5,727 nucleotides of DNA from Oscillospiraceae bacterium (GTDB lineage Bacteria; Bacillota; Clostridia; Oscillospirales; Ruminococcaceae): assembly GCA_022511485.1 (NCBI GenBank), contig JAFLUJ010000047.1, forward strand, positions 1 through 5,727, in the 5' to 3' direction. Position numbers and translations under genes: made by a program. The notes under the pieces are model-generated. The model worked only from the letters and a program-made list of their open reading frames with translations, searched no databases and was not told the origin of the DNA. Below, one piece after another: positions 1 through 5,722 of the stretch. The stretch's first letter is position 1. Each line of letters begins with the position of its first letter.

Positions 1-1
1 C

Positions 2-520
2 AATGCTGTTACCGATCTTCTGACCGGAATATATAACAGAAACGGCTTCAATCTTTACGCAGAAGAAATATTCCGCACTGCCAAGAGCGGCGGTAAGAAA
101 TTTACTGTTATACTTGGAGACATGAACAATCTCAAATATATAAACGACACCTTCGGTCATGTTGAAGGAGATTTCGCAATAAAATCTGCCGCGGAAGCAT
201 TCAAAAACGCCTGCAAGGAAAATATGTACTGCTTCAGAATCGGCGGAGACGAATATGTTATCGTCAGCAGCGATATTGAGACTGAAGAAGAGATCGACCA
301 GATCAAAAAATCTGCTAACGATTATCTTAAAAAGATAAATGACAGCGCCAATAAGCCCTACTCCATCAATATAAGCATAGGAGTATTCTCGGATACTGTT
401 GAAAATTATGACTCCAGCGAGAATCCCTTTACCATTGCCGATGAAAGGATGTTTGAAGCAAAGGAAAAATTCAAACGGGAAGAGGGCTTCGACTACAGAA
501 AGATGCGCTCAGCAAATTAA
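2..520 (+). CDS. GGDEF-domain protein, probable diguanylate cyclase (C-terminal part)
   Basis: This is the 3' end of a gene that begins before the window; 172 codons and the TAA stop are visible. The visible part is essentially one GGDEF domain, which in active members joins two GTP into cyclic di-GMP. Numbering from the first visible codon, it opens with the typical DLLTGIYNRNGF block (5-16). It then has a GDMNNLKYIND segment (39-49) that keeps the first metal-binding Asp (D40), followed by FGHVEGD (51-57). The signature is GGDEY (81-85), with Tyr replacing the usual Phe, preceded by FRI. A SIGV strand and an IADERMFEAK helix close the domain. The metal and substrate residues look intact, so activity is plausible. 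No RxxD inhibitory site is seen at the usual place five residues before GGDEY. Any sensory or membrane region lies upstream and cannot be judged. A hairpin terminator follows, and the trp operon has its own promoter, so the two are probably separate units. Confidence 0.9.
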   Translation, partial: NAVTDLLTGIYNRNGFNLYAEEIFRTAKSGGKKFTVILGDMNNLKYINDTFGHVEGDFAIKSAAEAFKNACKENMYCFRIGGDEYVIVSSDIETEEEIDQIKKSANDYLKKINDSANKPYSINISIGVFSDTVENYDSSENPFTIADERMFEAKEKFKREEGFDYRKMRSAN

Positions 521-552
521 GCCAACACTGCACATTGATTTCCTTAGTGCTA

Positions 553-609
553 TTGGTCAGTATGTACATTCAATCAACAAGCAGATTGTGCATACTGACC
601 AAAATTTTT
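553..609 (+). terminator. Probable intrinsic terminator of the GGDEF gene
   Basis: Positions 553-564 (TTGGTCAGTATG) and 591-602 are a perfect 12-bp inverted repeat. Pairing extends inward through a T-G wobble and three more pairs (565-568 with 587-590), leaving an 18-nt loop. Five T residues (605-609) follow after two A, with more A/T beyond. The position, 32 bp after the GGDEF stop codon and just before the trp promoter, fits a + strand terminator. The stem is long but not GC-rich and the T-run is short, so efficiency is uncertain. On the other strand no T-run follows. A protein-binding palindrome is an alternative reading. Confidence 0.65.
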
Positions 610-627
610 ATATTTCGTCAAAATTGC

Positions 628-656
628 TTGACAAAGCAAAAGCACAGTTGTATAAT
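628..656 (+). promoter_or_regulatory. Consensus SigA/sigma-70-type promoter of the trp operon
   Basis: A perfect -35 hexamer TTGACA (628-633) is separated by exactly 17 bp from a perfect -10 hexamer TATAAT (651-656). Transcription should start near 663, about 17 nt before the first paired element of the T-box leader and about 515 nt before the trpE start codon. No extended -10 TGn is present. No obvious operator palindrome overlaps the hexamers, which fits control by T-box attenuation rather than by a repressor. Confidence 0.88.
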
Positions 657-769
657 TATGATGTTAATTTAATATAATAAATTCGTTGAGCAAAAGTAAG
701 TAACAGATATGCTGATGAATCAGAGAATCCGGCGGCGGTGAGAGTTCGGGTCATAACAGTATCTGCGAA

Positions 770-772
770 TGG
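770..772 (+). promoter_or_regulatory. T-box specifier codon UGG (Trp)
   Basis: TGG lies on the 3' side of the Stem I internal loop, immediately after GAA (767-769) and before A773, the usual T-box context. It sits between the two Stem I helices (704-708 with 761-765 above, 690-694 with 774-778 below). It would pair with the CCA anticodon of tRNA-Trp. A second TGG at 788-790 lies outside Stem I and lacks this context. The choice agrees with the trp genes downstream and with the discriminator match in the antiterminator. Confidence 0.88.
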
Positions 773-798
773 ATTTGTGAGAAGCAATGGCAAACGGT

Positions 799-840
799 CT
801 TATGACCCGGTCGTTATGTAAATGACCGGTAATCATAAAG
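799..840 (+). promoter_or_regulatory. T-box Stem II-type hairpin
   Basis: CCGGTC (807-812) pairs perfectly with GACCGG (824-829) around an 11-nt A/T-rich loop. The outer strand 799-805 pairs with 833-840 with one bulged A. It follows Stem I directly, where T-box leaders carry Stem II. Next, 851-857 (TGCGCCG) can pair with 895-901 (CGGCGTA, one G-T wobble) to form another arm over about 843-910. Assigning these arms to the named T-box Stem II and IIA/B elements is inference. Confidence 0.6.
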
Positions 841-927
841 CTCAGTAGTCTGCGCCGATTTCCTGCGTTAGTGGATAGGGTATAACTGCGTGTGCGGCGT
901 ACTTGAACTGTTTGTTGAAGTTTTTGC

Positions 928-958
928 ATCCGCTTGTACCCAATAAGGCGGATTTTTT
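928..958 (+). promoter_or_regulatory. Terminator-like hairpin inside the T-box leader
   Basis: ATCCGC (928-933) pairs with GCGGAT (948-953), extended by a T-G wobble and a T-A pair (934-935 with 946-947). The loop is 10 nt, and a run of six T (953-958) sits directly at the base of the stem. By shape it resembles a weak intrinsic terminator, but it lies upstream of the antiterminator. A second hairpin follows at 961-980 (TGTCTG with CAGACA). Both may be arms of an enlarged Stem III region closed by 920-927 (GTTTTTGC) pairing with 992-999 (GCAAAAAC). Whether it terminates transcription cannot be told from the sequence. Confidence 0.55.
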
Positions 959-997
959 CATGTCTGATTTCACCCAGACAGACATATATCCGCAAAA

Positions 998-1028
998 ACG
1001 GGTGGCACCACGAGGTTTATCGTCCCGT
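998..1028 (+). promoter_or_regulatory. T-box antiterminator
   Basis: Helix A1 pairs ACGGG (998-1002) with CCCGT (1024-1028). The seven-base bulge TGGCACC (1003-1009) follows. Helix A2 pairs ACGA (1010-1013) with TCGT (1020-1023) around a GGTTTA loop. This is the standard T-box antiterminator architecture. The first four bulge bases, UGGC (1003-1006), can pair with a tRNA 3' end reading GCCA, as expected for bacterial tRNA-Trp with a G73 discriminator. Formation uses 1012-1028 and is therefore incompatible with the terminator. Confidence 0.93.
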
Positions 1029-1068
1029 CTGCTGAAAAATCGGCAGATGAGACGGTAAACCTCTTTTT
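1012..1068 (+). terminator. T-box-controlled intrinsic terminator (attenuator)
   Basis: GAGGTTTA (1012-1019) pairs perfectly with TAAACCTC (1056-1063). The stem continues with CGTC (1021-1024) against GACG (1051-1054), then after a small internal loop with TCTGC (1028-1032) against GCAGA (1043-1047), around an A-rich loop. Five T follow (1064-1068). The 5' arm includes the 3' part of the T-box and both 3' arms of the antiterminator, so the two structures exclude each other. When tRNA-Trp is charged this hairpin should form and stop transcription about 110 nt before trpE. Confidence 0.92.
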
Positions 1069-1073
1069 GAGTT

Positions 1074-1111
1074 GTCAGCGATACAGGATCAGTTAAATTC
1101 CGTATCGTGAC
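1074..1111 (+). promoter_or_regulatory. Stable hairpin in the trpE 5' untranslated region
   Basis: GTCA (1074-1077) plus CGATAC (1079-1084) pair with GTATCG (1102-1107) plus TGAC (1108-1111) through a single bulged G (1078). Three further pairs (1086-1088 with 1099-1101) form inside. It starts six bases after the T-run of the attenuator and has no T-run of its own, so it is not a second terminator. It might protect the 5' end of the read-through message or space the leader; its function is unknown. Confidence 0.5.
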
Positions 1112-1147
1112 CCTACTTTATACAGATGCAGTATGCAACGAAAATGG

Positions 1148-1171
1148 TCAAGGCTCAGCCTTGGAAAGGAG
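1148..1171 (+). promoter_or_regulatory. trpE ribosome binding site with adjacent small hairpin
   Basis: AAAGGAG (1165-1171) lies seven bases before ATG 1179 and fixes that codon as the trpE start. Directly upstream, CAAGGC (1149-1154) pairs with GCCTTG (1158-1163) around a three-base loop, with a possible closing T-G pair (1148/1164). The hairpin ends at the first base of the Shine-Dalgarno sequence, so it could tune ribosome access, although the Shine-Dalgarno itself stays unpaired. Confidence 0.7.
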
Positions 1172-1178
1172 TTTTATT

Positions 1179-2648
1179 ATGTTATATCCATCAAAGGAAG
1201 AGGTTAAAAACCTGCTCTCAAGTTACAAGACAGTTCCTGTTTTTTATGAAATGCTTATTGACAGCTGCACACCGGTAGGATTGTTCGCAGCTCTCAAAGA
1301 AAAATACGGAAACTGCTTTATACTGGAAAGTGTAGACAATACCGATCAGTGGGGCAGATATTCCTTCATAGGGATCAACCCTAAAATGGAAGTGCGTATT
1401 TTCGGAGACGAAGCAGAGATCATCGAAGGAGACAGATCTGAAAAGAAAAAATGTGAAAATCCCATCGAGCTTTTCAATAGTATCCTCAGTAAGCGCACCT
1501 CCCCTGTTTTCCTTAACAGACCCAGACTTACAGGCGGTCTGATAGGATACTTCGGTTACGATACCGTAAGACGCTTTGAGAAAAAGCTGGTAAATATCCC
1601 GGAGGACGACCTTAAAATGCCGGACTCCAATATGTTCCTCTACGATGAGATCGTAGCATATGACCACCTTACAAACAAGGCGGTAATTATCCTCAATATC
1701 AATGCAGGCGAAAATCTTGATGCAAAGTATGAGGAATGTATGAAAAAGTCATTTGAGATAGGAAAGATACTTTCGGAAGCAACTCCTGTCTTCCGATCAG
1801 GCGGAAGCGGCAAAGAAATAAACGTAACCTCCAATGTTACCAAAGAGGAATATATCTCTATGGTTGAAGCTGCAAAGGAACACATCGTCAACGGTGATAT
1901 AAGTCAGGTAGTTCTGTCCCAGAGATTCGAGGTTTCCGATCCGCCTGCTCCCTTTGATGTTTATCGTATGCTGCGTTCTACAAACCCCTCCCCTTACCTT
2001 TATTATTTTGAACATGAGGACTACTGCATTTCAGGAGCTTCTCCGGAAATGCTTGTAAGCGTAACTGACGGCTCAGTCATAACGAAGCCAATCGCAGGAA
2101 CAGTAGGCAGAGGAAAGACCGACGAGGAAGACAAGGCTCTGGAGCAGCAGCTTCTGAACGACCCTAAGGAACGTGCTGAGCACACCATGCTTGTAGACCT
2201 TGGCAGAAACGATGTGGGAAAGGTATGCAGCTTCGGAACGGTAAACGTTACCGACTTTATGAGAGTTGAAAGATACTCCAAGGTAATGCACCTTGTTTCC
2301 GACGTTCAGGGAAAGCTTGCAGACGGCAAGACTGCTCTTGACGCTCTTATGTCCGTACTCCCCGCCGGAACACTTTCCGGAGCTCCCAAGGTAAGAGCCA
2401 TGGAGATCATAGACGAGCTTGAAAACAAAAAGCGGGGTCTTTACGGCGGAACAGTAGGGTATCTTTCCTTCAGCGGAAATATAGATACCTGTATCGCCAT
2501 CAGAACAGTCCTTTTCCGCAACAATAAAGCGTATGTTCAGGCTGGCGCAGGTATCGTCTATGACAGCGTTCCCGAAAAGGAATTTGAAGAAACAAAAAAT
2601 AAAGCTCTTGCAGTTGTAAATGCAATTGCAGAAGCAGCTAATCTTTGA
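1179..2648 (+). CDS. trpE: Anthranilate synthase component I
   Basis: TrpE is the chorismate-binding subunit of anthranilate synthase. It makes anthranilate from chorismate using ammonia supplied by the TrpG glutaminase, the first committed step to tryptophan. The product is 489 aa, usual for the family. The N-terminal part carries the tryptophan feedback site of LLES-x10-S type, here ILES (48-51) and S62, followed by FIG. The catalytic chorismate-binding domain runs from about 220 to the end, with NPSPYLYYF (269-277), GASPEM (286-291), the TrpE-typical PIAGT (304-308), EHTMLVDLGRND (334-345), AGTLSGAPK (396-404) and YGGTVGYLSFSG (422-433). PIAGT and the feedback motif favour TrpE over the relatives PabB and isochorismate synthase. 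I chose ATG 1179 because AAAGGAG lies seven bases upstream. A longer reading from GTG 1107 has no ribosome site and a non-conserved extension. It is the first gene after the T-box, with 18 bp to trpGD. Confidence 0.97.
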   Translation: MLYPSKEEVKNLLSSYKTVPVFYEMLIDSCTPVGLFAALKEKYGNCFILESVDNTDQWGRYSFIGINPKMEVRIFGDEAEIIEGDRSEKKKCENPIELFNSILSKRTSPVFLNRPRLTGGLIGYFGYDTVRRFEKKLVNIPEDDLKMPDSNMFLYDEIVAYDHLTNKAVIILNINAGENLDAKYEECMKKSFEIGKILSEATPVFRSGGSGKEINVTSNVTKEEYISMVEAAKEHIVNGDISQVVLSQRFEVSDPPAPFDVYRMLRSTNPSPYLYYFEHEDYCISGASPEMLVSVTDGSVITKPIAGTVGRGKTDEEDKALEQQLLNDPKERAEHTMLVDLGRNDVGKVCSFGTVNVTDFMRVERYSKVMHLVSDVQGKLADGKTALDALMSVLPAGTLSGAPKVRAMEIIDELENKKRGLYGGTVGYLSFSGNIDTCIAIRTVLFRNNKAYVQAGAGIVYDSVPEKEFEETKNKALAVVNAIAEAANL

Positions 2649-2649
2649 T

Positions 2650-2656
2650 AAGGAGG
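2650..2656 (+). promoter_or_regulatory. Ribosome binding site of trpGD
   Basis: AAGGAGG begins one base after the trpE TGA stop and ends 10 bases before ATG 2667. It is a near-perfect anti-16S match. It supports 2667 over the in-frame ATG at 2676, which would be 19 bases away. The proximity to the trpE stop favours co-ordinated translation of the two anthranilate synthase subunits. Confidence 0.85.
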
Positions 2657-2666
2657 TATACCAGTC

Positions 2667-4298
2667 ATGATTTTGATGATAGATAATTACGACAGCTTTA
2701 CCTATAACCTTTATCAGCTTATCGGTACTATTTATCCCGATATACAGGTCGTAAGAAATGATGAGATAACACTTGACGAAATTGAAAAGCTTTCTCCCGA
2801 GGCGCTTATAATTTCCCCCGGTCCCGGTTATCCGGCAGACGCAGGAATTTCCGTAGATGCAATAAAGCGTTTCAGCGGACAGATACCCATTCTTGGTATT
2901 TGTCTTGGACATCAGGCTATCGCCGAGGCATTCGGCGGAAAGATCGTCCGCGCAAAGCTTCCCATGCACGGCAAGGGTACTGAAATTTCCATCAACACAG
3001 GCTGTCCGATCTTTGAGGGACTTCCCGACAAGATCACTGCTGCAAGGTATCACTCACTTATCGTGGACTCCATTTCTATCCCCACCTGCATAAACGTTGT
3101 GGGAACTGACGGAGAAGGACAGATAATGGCTATCCGCCATAAAACACACCCCACCTACGGAGTACAGTTCCATCCCGAATCTATACTTACAGACCAGGGA
3201 GCGGCAATATTATCTGCGTTTCTCCGTACTGCGGGAATCAAAAATATCGGCATAGAGGCTGTTTCCTTGCCAAAGGATAAGAGGATCGCTCTGAAAAAAT
3301 ATATCGCAATGGCTGCTGACGGCAAGGATCTGTCTATGGAGGACGCCGAAACAGCAATGAACATAATCATGTCGGACGGCGCAACAGATGCACAGATAGC
3401 TGCTCTGCTTATGGCTCTGCGCTGCAAGGGCGAAACTATTGAGGAAATCACAGGCTTTGCAAAGGTAATGCGTCAGAAGGCAAGCATTGTTCCCTCATCA
3501 CGTTCAGCCGTAGACATTGTAGGAACAGGCGGAGACGTTGCAGGCACATTCAACATTTCAACAACGTCCTCATTTGTTATCGCAGGCGCAGGTCTGCCTG
3601 TTGCAAAGCACGGAAACAGAAGCGTCTCCAGCAAGAGCGGCGCAGCTGACGTCCTTGAATCTCTTGGAGTAAAGCTGAATCTTACTCCTGCCACAGCTTC
3701 CGCCTGCATAAAGGAAACCGGTATAGCATTTCTGTTTGCTCAGTCTTTCCATAAAGCGATGCGCTTTGTAGGTCCTGCAAGACGTGAAATAGGCGTAAGA
3801 ACCGTGTTCAATATCCTTGGACCGCTTGCAAACCCTGCTCTCTCCGATTATATTCTCCTTGGCGTTTACGACGAAAAGCTGCTTGAAGTCATGGCAAAGG
3901 TTCTTATGAACGTCGGCATAAAGGGAGCTATGATAGTATACGGCGACGGTCTGGACGAGATCTCAGTCTGCGGAGTTACCAAGGTATGCGAGCTTCGTGA
4001 CAGAAAGCTCATCAAATATGAGATTGTTCCCGAGGATTACGGATTCAGAACAGCTCCCCGCTCCGAGATCGTAGGCGGAACTCCGGACGAAAACGCACAG
4101 ATCACCCTTAACATTCTCAAAGGTATCGAAAAGGGAGCAAAGAGAGATATTGTCCTTCTTAACGCAGGATGTGCCATCTATTGTACAGGAACAGCTTCCT
4201 CCATTGAAGAGGGTATAGAAATTGCAAGAGAATCCATTGACAGCGGAAAGGCATATTCAAAATTTGAAAAGATGAAAGAATTTACAAACAGAGTTTAA
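2667..4298 (+). CDS. trpGD: Fused anthranilate synthase glutaminase / anthranilate phosphoribosyltransferase
   Basis: One continuous 543-aa frame joins two enzymes. Residues 1 to about 187 are a class I glutamine amidotransferase (TrpG), which releases ammonia for TrpE. It shows DNYDSFTYNL (6-15), SPGPG (50-54), the nucleophile motif GICLGHQA with C79, and FHPES with H169 and E171, completing the Cys-His-Glu triad. After a short linker (about 188-203, no obvious low-complexity spacer), residues about 204-543 are TrpD, which transfers phosphoribosyl from PRPP to anthranilate. It shows VGTGGD (285-290), KHGNRSVSSKSGAADVLE (314-331), ARREIGVRT (371-379), NILGPLANP (382-390) and GDGLDE (426-431). 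Each half matches its family's full length and active-site motifs, so both should be active. The domain order is that of the E. coli trpGD gene. The fusion ties the glutaminase to the second pathway step while TrpE stays separate. No stop or frameshift is seen at the junction. Confidence 0.97.
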   Translation: MILMIDNYDSFTYNLYQLIGTIYPDIQVVRNDEITLDEIEKLSPEALIISPGPGYPADAGISVDAIKRFSGQIPILGICLGHQAIAEAFGGKIVRAKLPMHGKGTEISINTGCPIFEGLPDKITAARYHSLIVDSISIPTCINVVGTDGEGQIMAIRHKTHPTYGVQFHPESILTDQGAAILSAFLRTAGIKNIGIEAVSLPKDKRIALKKYIAMAADGKDLSMEDAETAMNIIMSDGATDAQIAALLMALRCKGETIEEITGFAKVMRQKASIVPSSRSAVDIVGTGGDVAGTFNISTTSSFVIAGAGLPVAKHGNRSVSSKSGAADVLESLGVKLNLTPATASACIKETGIAFLFAQSFHKAMRFVGPARREIGVRTVFNILGPLANPALSDYILLGVYDEKLLEVMAKVLMNVGIKGAMIVYGDGLDEISVCGVTKVCELRDRKLIKYEIVPEDYGFRTAPRSEIVGGTPDENAQITLNILKGIEKGAKRDIVLLNAGCAIYCTGTASSIEEGIEIARESIDSGKAYSKFEKMKEFTNRV

Positions 4299-4316
4299 TT
4301 ATCAGTGAGGTAAAGT

Positions 4317-5105
4317 ATGATACTTGACGATATTGCTGTAAAACGTAAGGAGCAGCTTGCAAGAGACATGGCGACTGTGTCCTTTGACAAGATAAAAGCG
4401 GCGGCTGAAAAAGCAGCGGAAATCCCAACCGGAAGAAGCTTCCGGAAAGCACTGACCTCCCTCCCCTGTCCTGCTGTAATAGCGGAGGTAAAAAAAGCCT
4501 CTCCATCAAAAGGAATTATCAGTGAGGATTTCCGTCCCGTAGAACAGGCGTTAGCCTATGTCTCAGCAGGAGCAGCGGCTATTTCCTGTCTGACAGAGGA
4601 ATACTATTTCAAAGGCTCGGCAGAGTATTTCAAAGAGATAAGGGCTGATGTAAATCTCCCTATGATACGAAAGGATTTCATCATCGACCCATATCAGATA
4701 TATGAAGCAAAGGTCATGGGAGCGGACGCCATACTTCTTATTGCTGCAATGCTTACCACCGGGCAGATGAGAGAATACAGGGAGATCGCCGAATCTCTTG
4801 GAATGGATGTCCTTGCAGAAAGCCACAACGCCGAAGAGATAAAATCTGTAGCGGAAGCCGGCTGTACCATTTTCGGAATAAATAACCGCAACCTTAAGGA
4901 TTTCACCGTAACTCTGGATACCACAAAGGCTCTTGCAGAGCTTATCCCTGATGGAGGAATAATAGTTTCCGAAAGCGGAATAAAAACAGCAGAGGATATA
5001 AAATTTGTCACAGACTGCGGCGCAAATGCTGTCCTTATAGGCGAAACACTTATGAGAAGTGGAAATCCCTCCGATTCCATAAAAGAATTGAGGAAATTAG
5101 TATGA
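4317..5105 (+). CDS. trpC: Indole-3-glycerol phosphate synthase
   Basis: TrpC is a TIM-barrel enzyme that cyclises and decarboxylates carboxyphenylamino-deoxyribulose phosphate to indole-3-glycerol phosphate. The 262-aa product has the typical single-domain length and family blocks: AEVKKASPSKG (56-66; E57 and K59 match the catalytic Glu and Lys), RKDFIIDPYQIYEA (118-131; K119 is the expected catalytic Lys), GADAILLI (135-142), AES (E168), INNRNL (188-193; N189, R191), VSESGI (217-222) and a phosphate-binding LIGE (240-243). It starts 18 bp after the trpGD stop. A GTGAGG ribosome site (4305-4310) lies six bases before the ATG; this is weaker than those of trpE and trpGD. Unlike E. coli, TrpC is not fused to TrpF: the two are separate frames overlapping by four bases. 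Confidence 0.97.
   Translation: MILDDIAVKRKEQLARDMATVSFDKIKAAAEKAAEIPTGRSFRKALTSLPCPAVIAEVKKASPSKGIISEDFRPVEQALAYVSAGAAAISCLTEEYYFKGSAEYFKEIRADVNLPMIRKDFIIDPYQIYEAKVMGADAILLIAAMLTTGQMREYREIAESLGMDVLAESHNAEEIKSVAEAGCTIFGINNRNLKDFTVTLDTTKALAELIPDGGIIVSESGIKTAEDIKFVTDCGANAVLIGETLMRSGNPSDSIKELRKLV
5090..5094 (+). promoter_or_regulatory. Ribosome binding site of trpF inside the trpC end
   Basis: GAGGA lies within the last codons of trpC, seven bases before ATG 5102 and ten before the second in-frame ATG at 5105. The first ATG overlaps the trpC TGA stop as ATGA, the usual arrangement for translational coupling. Both ATG codons are usable and would differ by a single Met. Confidence 0.7.
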
Positions 5106-5722
5106 TGATAAAGCTCTGCGGAATGAGACGTCCGGAGGATATTGGATACGCCAATGAGGCAAAACCGGATTTTATAGGATTTATACTGGCGGAGGGCTAT
5201 CGCCGGACAGTTTCAGCAGAATATGCAGCTGAGCTTGCAGCTTCACTGCAAAAGGGAATAAAGGCTGTAGGAGTTTTCATTGACCAGCCTCCCGAATTTC
5301 TGGCAGAATCAGTGGAAATGATCGGACTTTACGCTGTCCAGCTTCATGGAAATGAAGACGCTGAGTACATTTCCCGCTTAAGAAAGCTGACCGGAGCAAA
5401 GATATGGAAAGCCGCACGGGTTCAAACAGCTGAGGACATCCACCGGGCAGATTCCTGCGGAGCTGATATGCTTGTCCTTGACAGCTTTTCCCCTAATGCC
5501 AACGGAGGCACAGGAAAAACCGCCGACTGGGAGCTTATTAAAAGCGTAAAAACAAAAACTCCCTATCTTTTAGCCGGAGGCATTGACATAAACAATATCG
5601 AACAGGCAATAAAAATTCTTCCCGATGGCTGCGGGATAGACGTTTCCAGCGGAACTGAAACTGACGGAGTTAAAGATCCAGACAAAATAAAAGCGATAAT
5701 GAACTATTTTACGAAAGGTTGA
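5102..5722 (+). CDS. trpF: Phosphoribosylanthranilate isomerase
   Basis: TrpF is a TIM-barrel enzyme that converts N-(5'-phosphoribosyl)anthranilate into the TrpC substrate by an Amadori rearrangement. The 206-aa product matches the usual length. It has KLCG at the N-terminus (4-7, with the catalytic-base Cys at C6), GFIL (26-29), VQLHG (79-83), LVLDSF with the expected catalytic Asp D127, GGTGKTADW (135-143), LAGGI (157-161) and a C-terminal GIDVSSGTE phosphate-binding block (178-186). The start overlaps the trpC stop by four bases (ATGA), implying coupled translation. It ends five bases before the window edge. Only TTTAA follows, so no terminator is visible and the operon probably continues, most likely with trpB and trpA. 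GAAAGG near the trpF end (5713-5718) could serve as a ribosome site for a following gene, which cannot be verified here. Confidence 0.96.
   Translation: MMIKLCGMRRPEDIGYANEAKPDFIGFILAEGYRRTVSAEYAAELAASLQKGIKAVGVFIDQPPEFLAESVEMIGLYAVQLHGNEDAEYISRLRKLTGAKIWKAARVQTAEDIHRADSCGADMLVLDSFSPNANGGTGKTADWELIKSVKTKTPYLLAGGIDINNIEQAIKILPDGCGIDVSSGTETDGVKDPDKIKAIMNYFTKG

Larger units (their letters stand above)
680..1068 (+). promoter_or_regulatory. Tryptophan-specific T-box riboswitch leader
   Basis: This leader RNA senses uncharged tRNA-Trp and lets transcription proceed into trpE when tryptophanyl-tRNA is scarce. Stem I spans roughly 682-783. Its lower helix pairs GCAAA (690-694) with 774-778, and its middle helix pairs CAGAT (704-708) with ATCTG (761-765). 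Between them lies the specifier loop, with AGTA on the 5' side (695-698) and GAA-TGG-A on the 3' side. The distal part carries the family's conserved AGAGA (722-726) and GGTGAGAG (737-744) elements, which in known T-boxes form the apical platform contacting the tRNA elbow. Further stems occupy 799-840, about 843-910 and about 920-999. The conserved T-box GGGTGGCACCACG is at 1000-1012, followed by the terminator. At about 390 nt it is longer than many T-boxes, mainly because of the elaborate region between Stem I and the antiterminator. Identity as a T-box is near certain; the exact fold of 841-999 is inference. Confidence 0.95.

Noticed and set aside
399..677. 92-aa + strand frame overlapping the GGDEF end and the trp promoter
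   Set aside because: It is out of frame with the GGDEF gene, and runs through the terminator hairpin and the promoter hexamers. It has no protein-like features.
788..790. Second TGG as alternative specifier codon
   Set aside because: It lies beyond the 3' end of Stem I and is not in an internal loop with the GAA-codon-A context seen at 767-773.
720..995. 91-aa open frame on the minus strand in the leader
   Set aside because: It is entirely within the structured T-box RNA region; its frame is incidental and Arg-rich without domain features.
1107..1178. N-terminal extension of trpE from a GTG at 1107
   Set aside because: There is no ribosome site before 1107, the extra 24 residues do not resemble TrpE, and the segment overlaps the 3' arm of the 1074-1111 hairpin. 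AAAGGAG before ATG 1179 marks the real start.
1126..1278. Possible leader peptide starting at ATG 1126
   Set aside because: It has no Shine-Dalgarno sequence, only one Trp codon, lies after the attenuator and runs into trpE. The operon already has a T-box, so Trp-codon leader-peptide attenuation is not supported.
2073..3053. 326-aa open frame on the minus strand across the trpE/trpGD junction
   Set aside because: It lies antisense to two unmistakable genes and shows no recognisable domain. It is a by-product of the codon usage of the sense genes.
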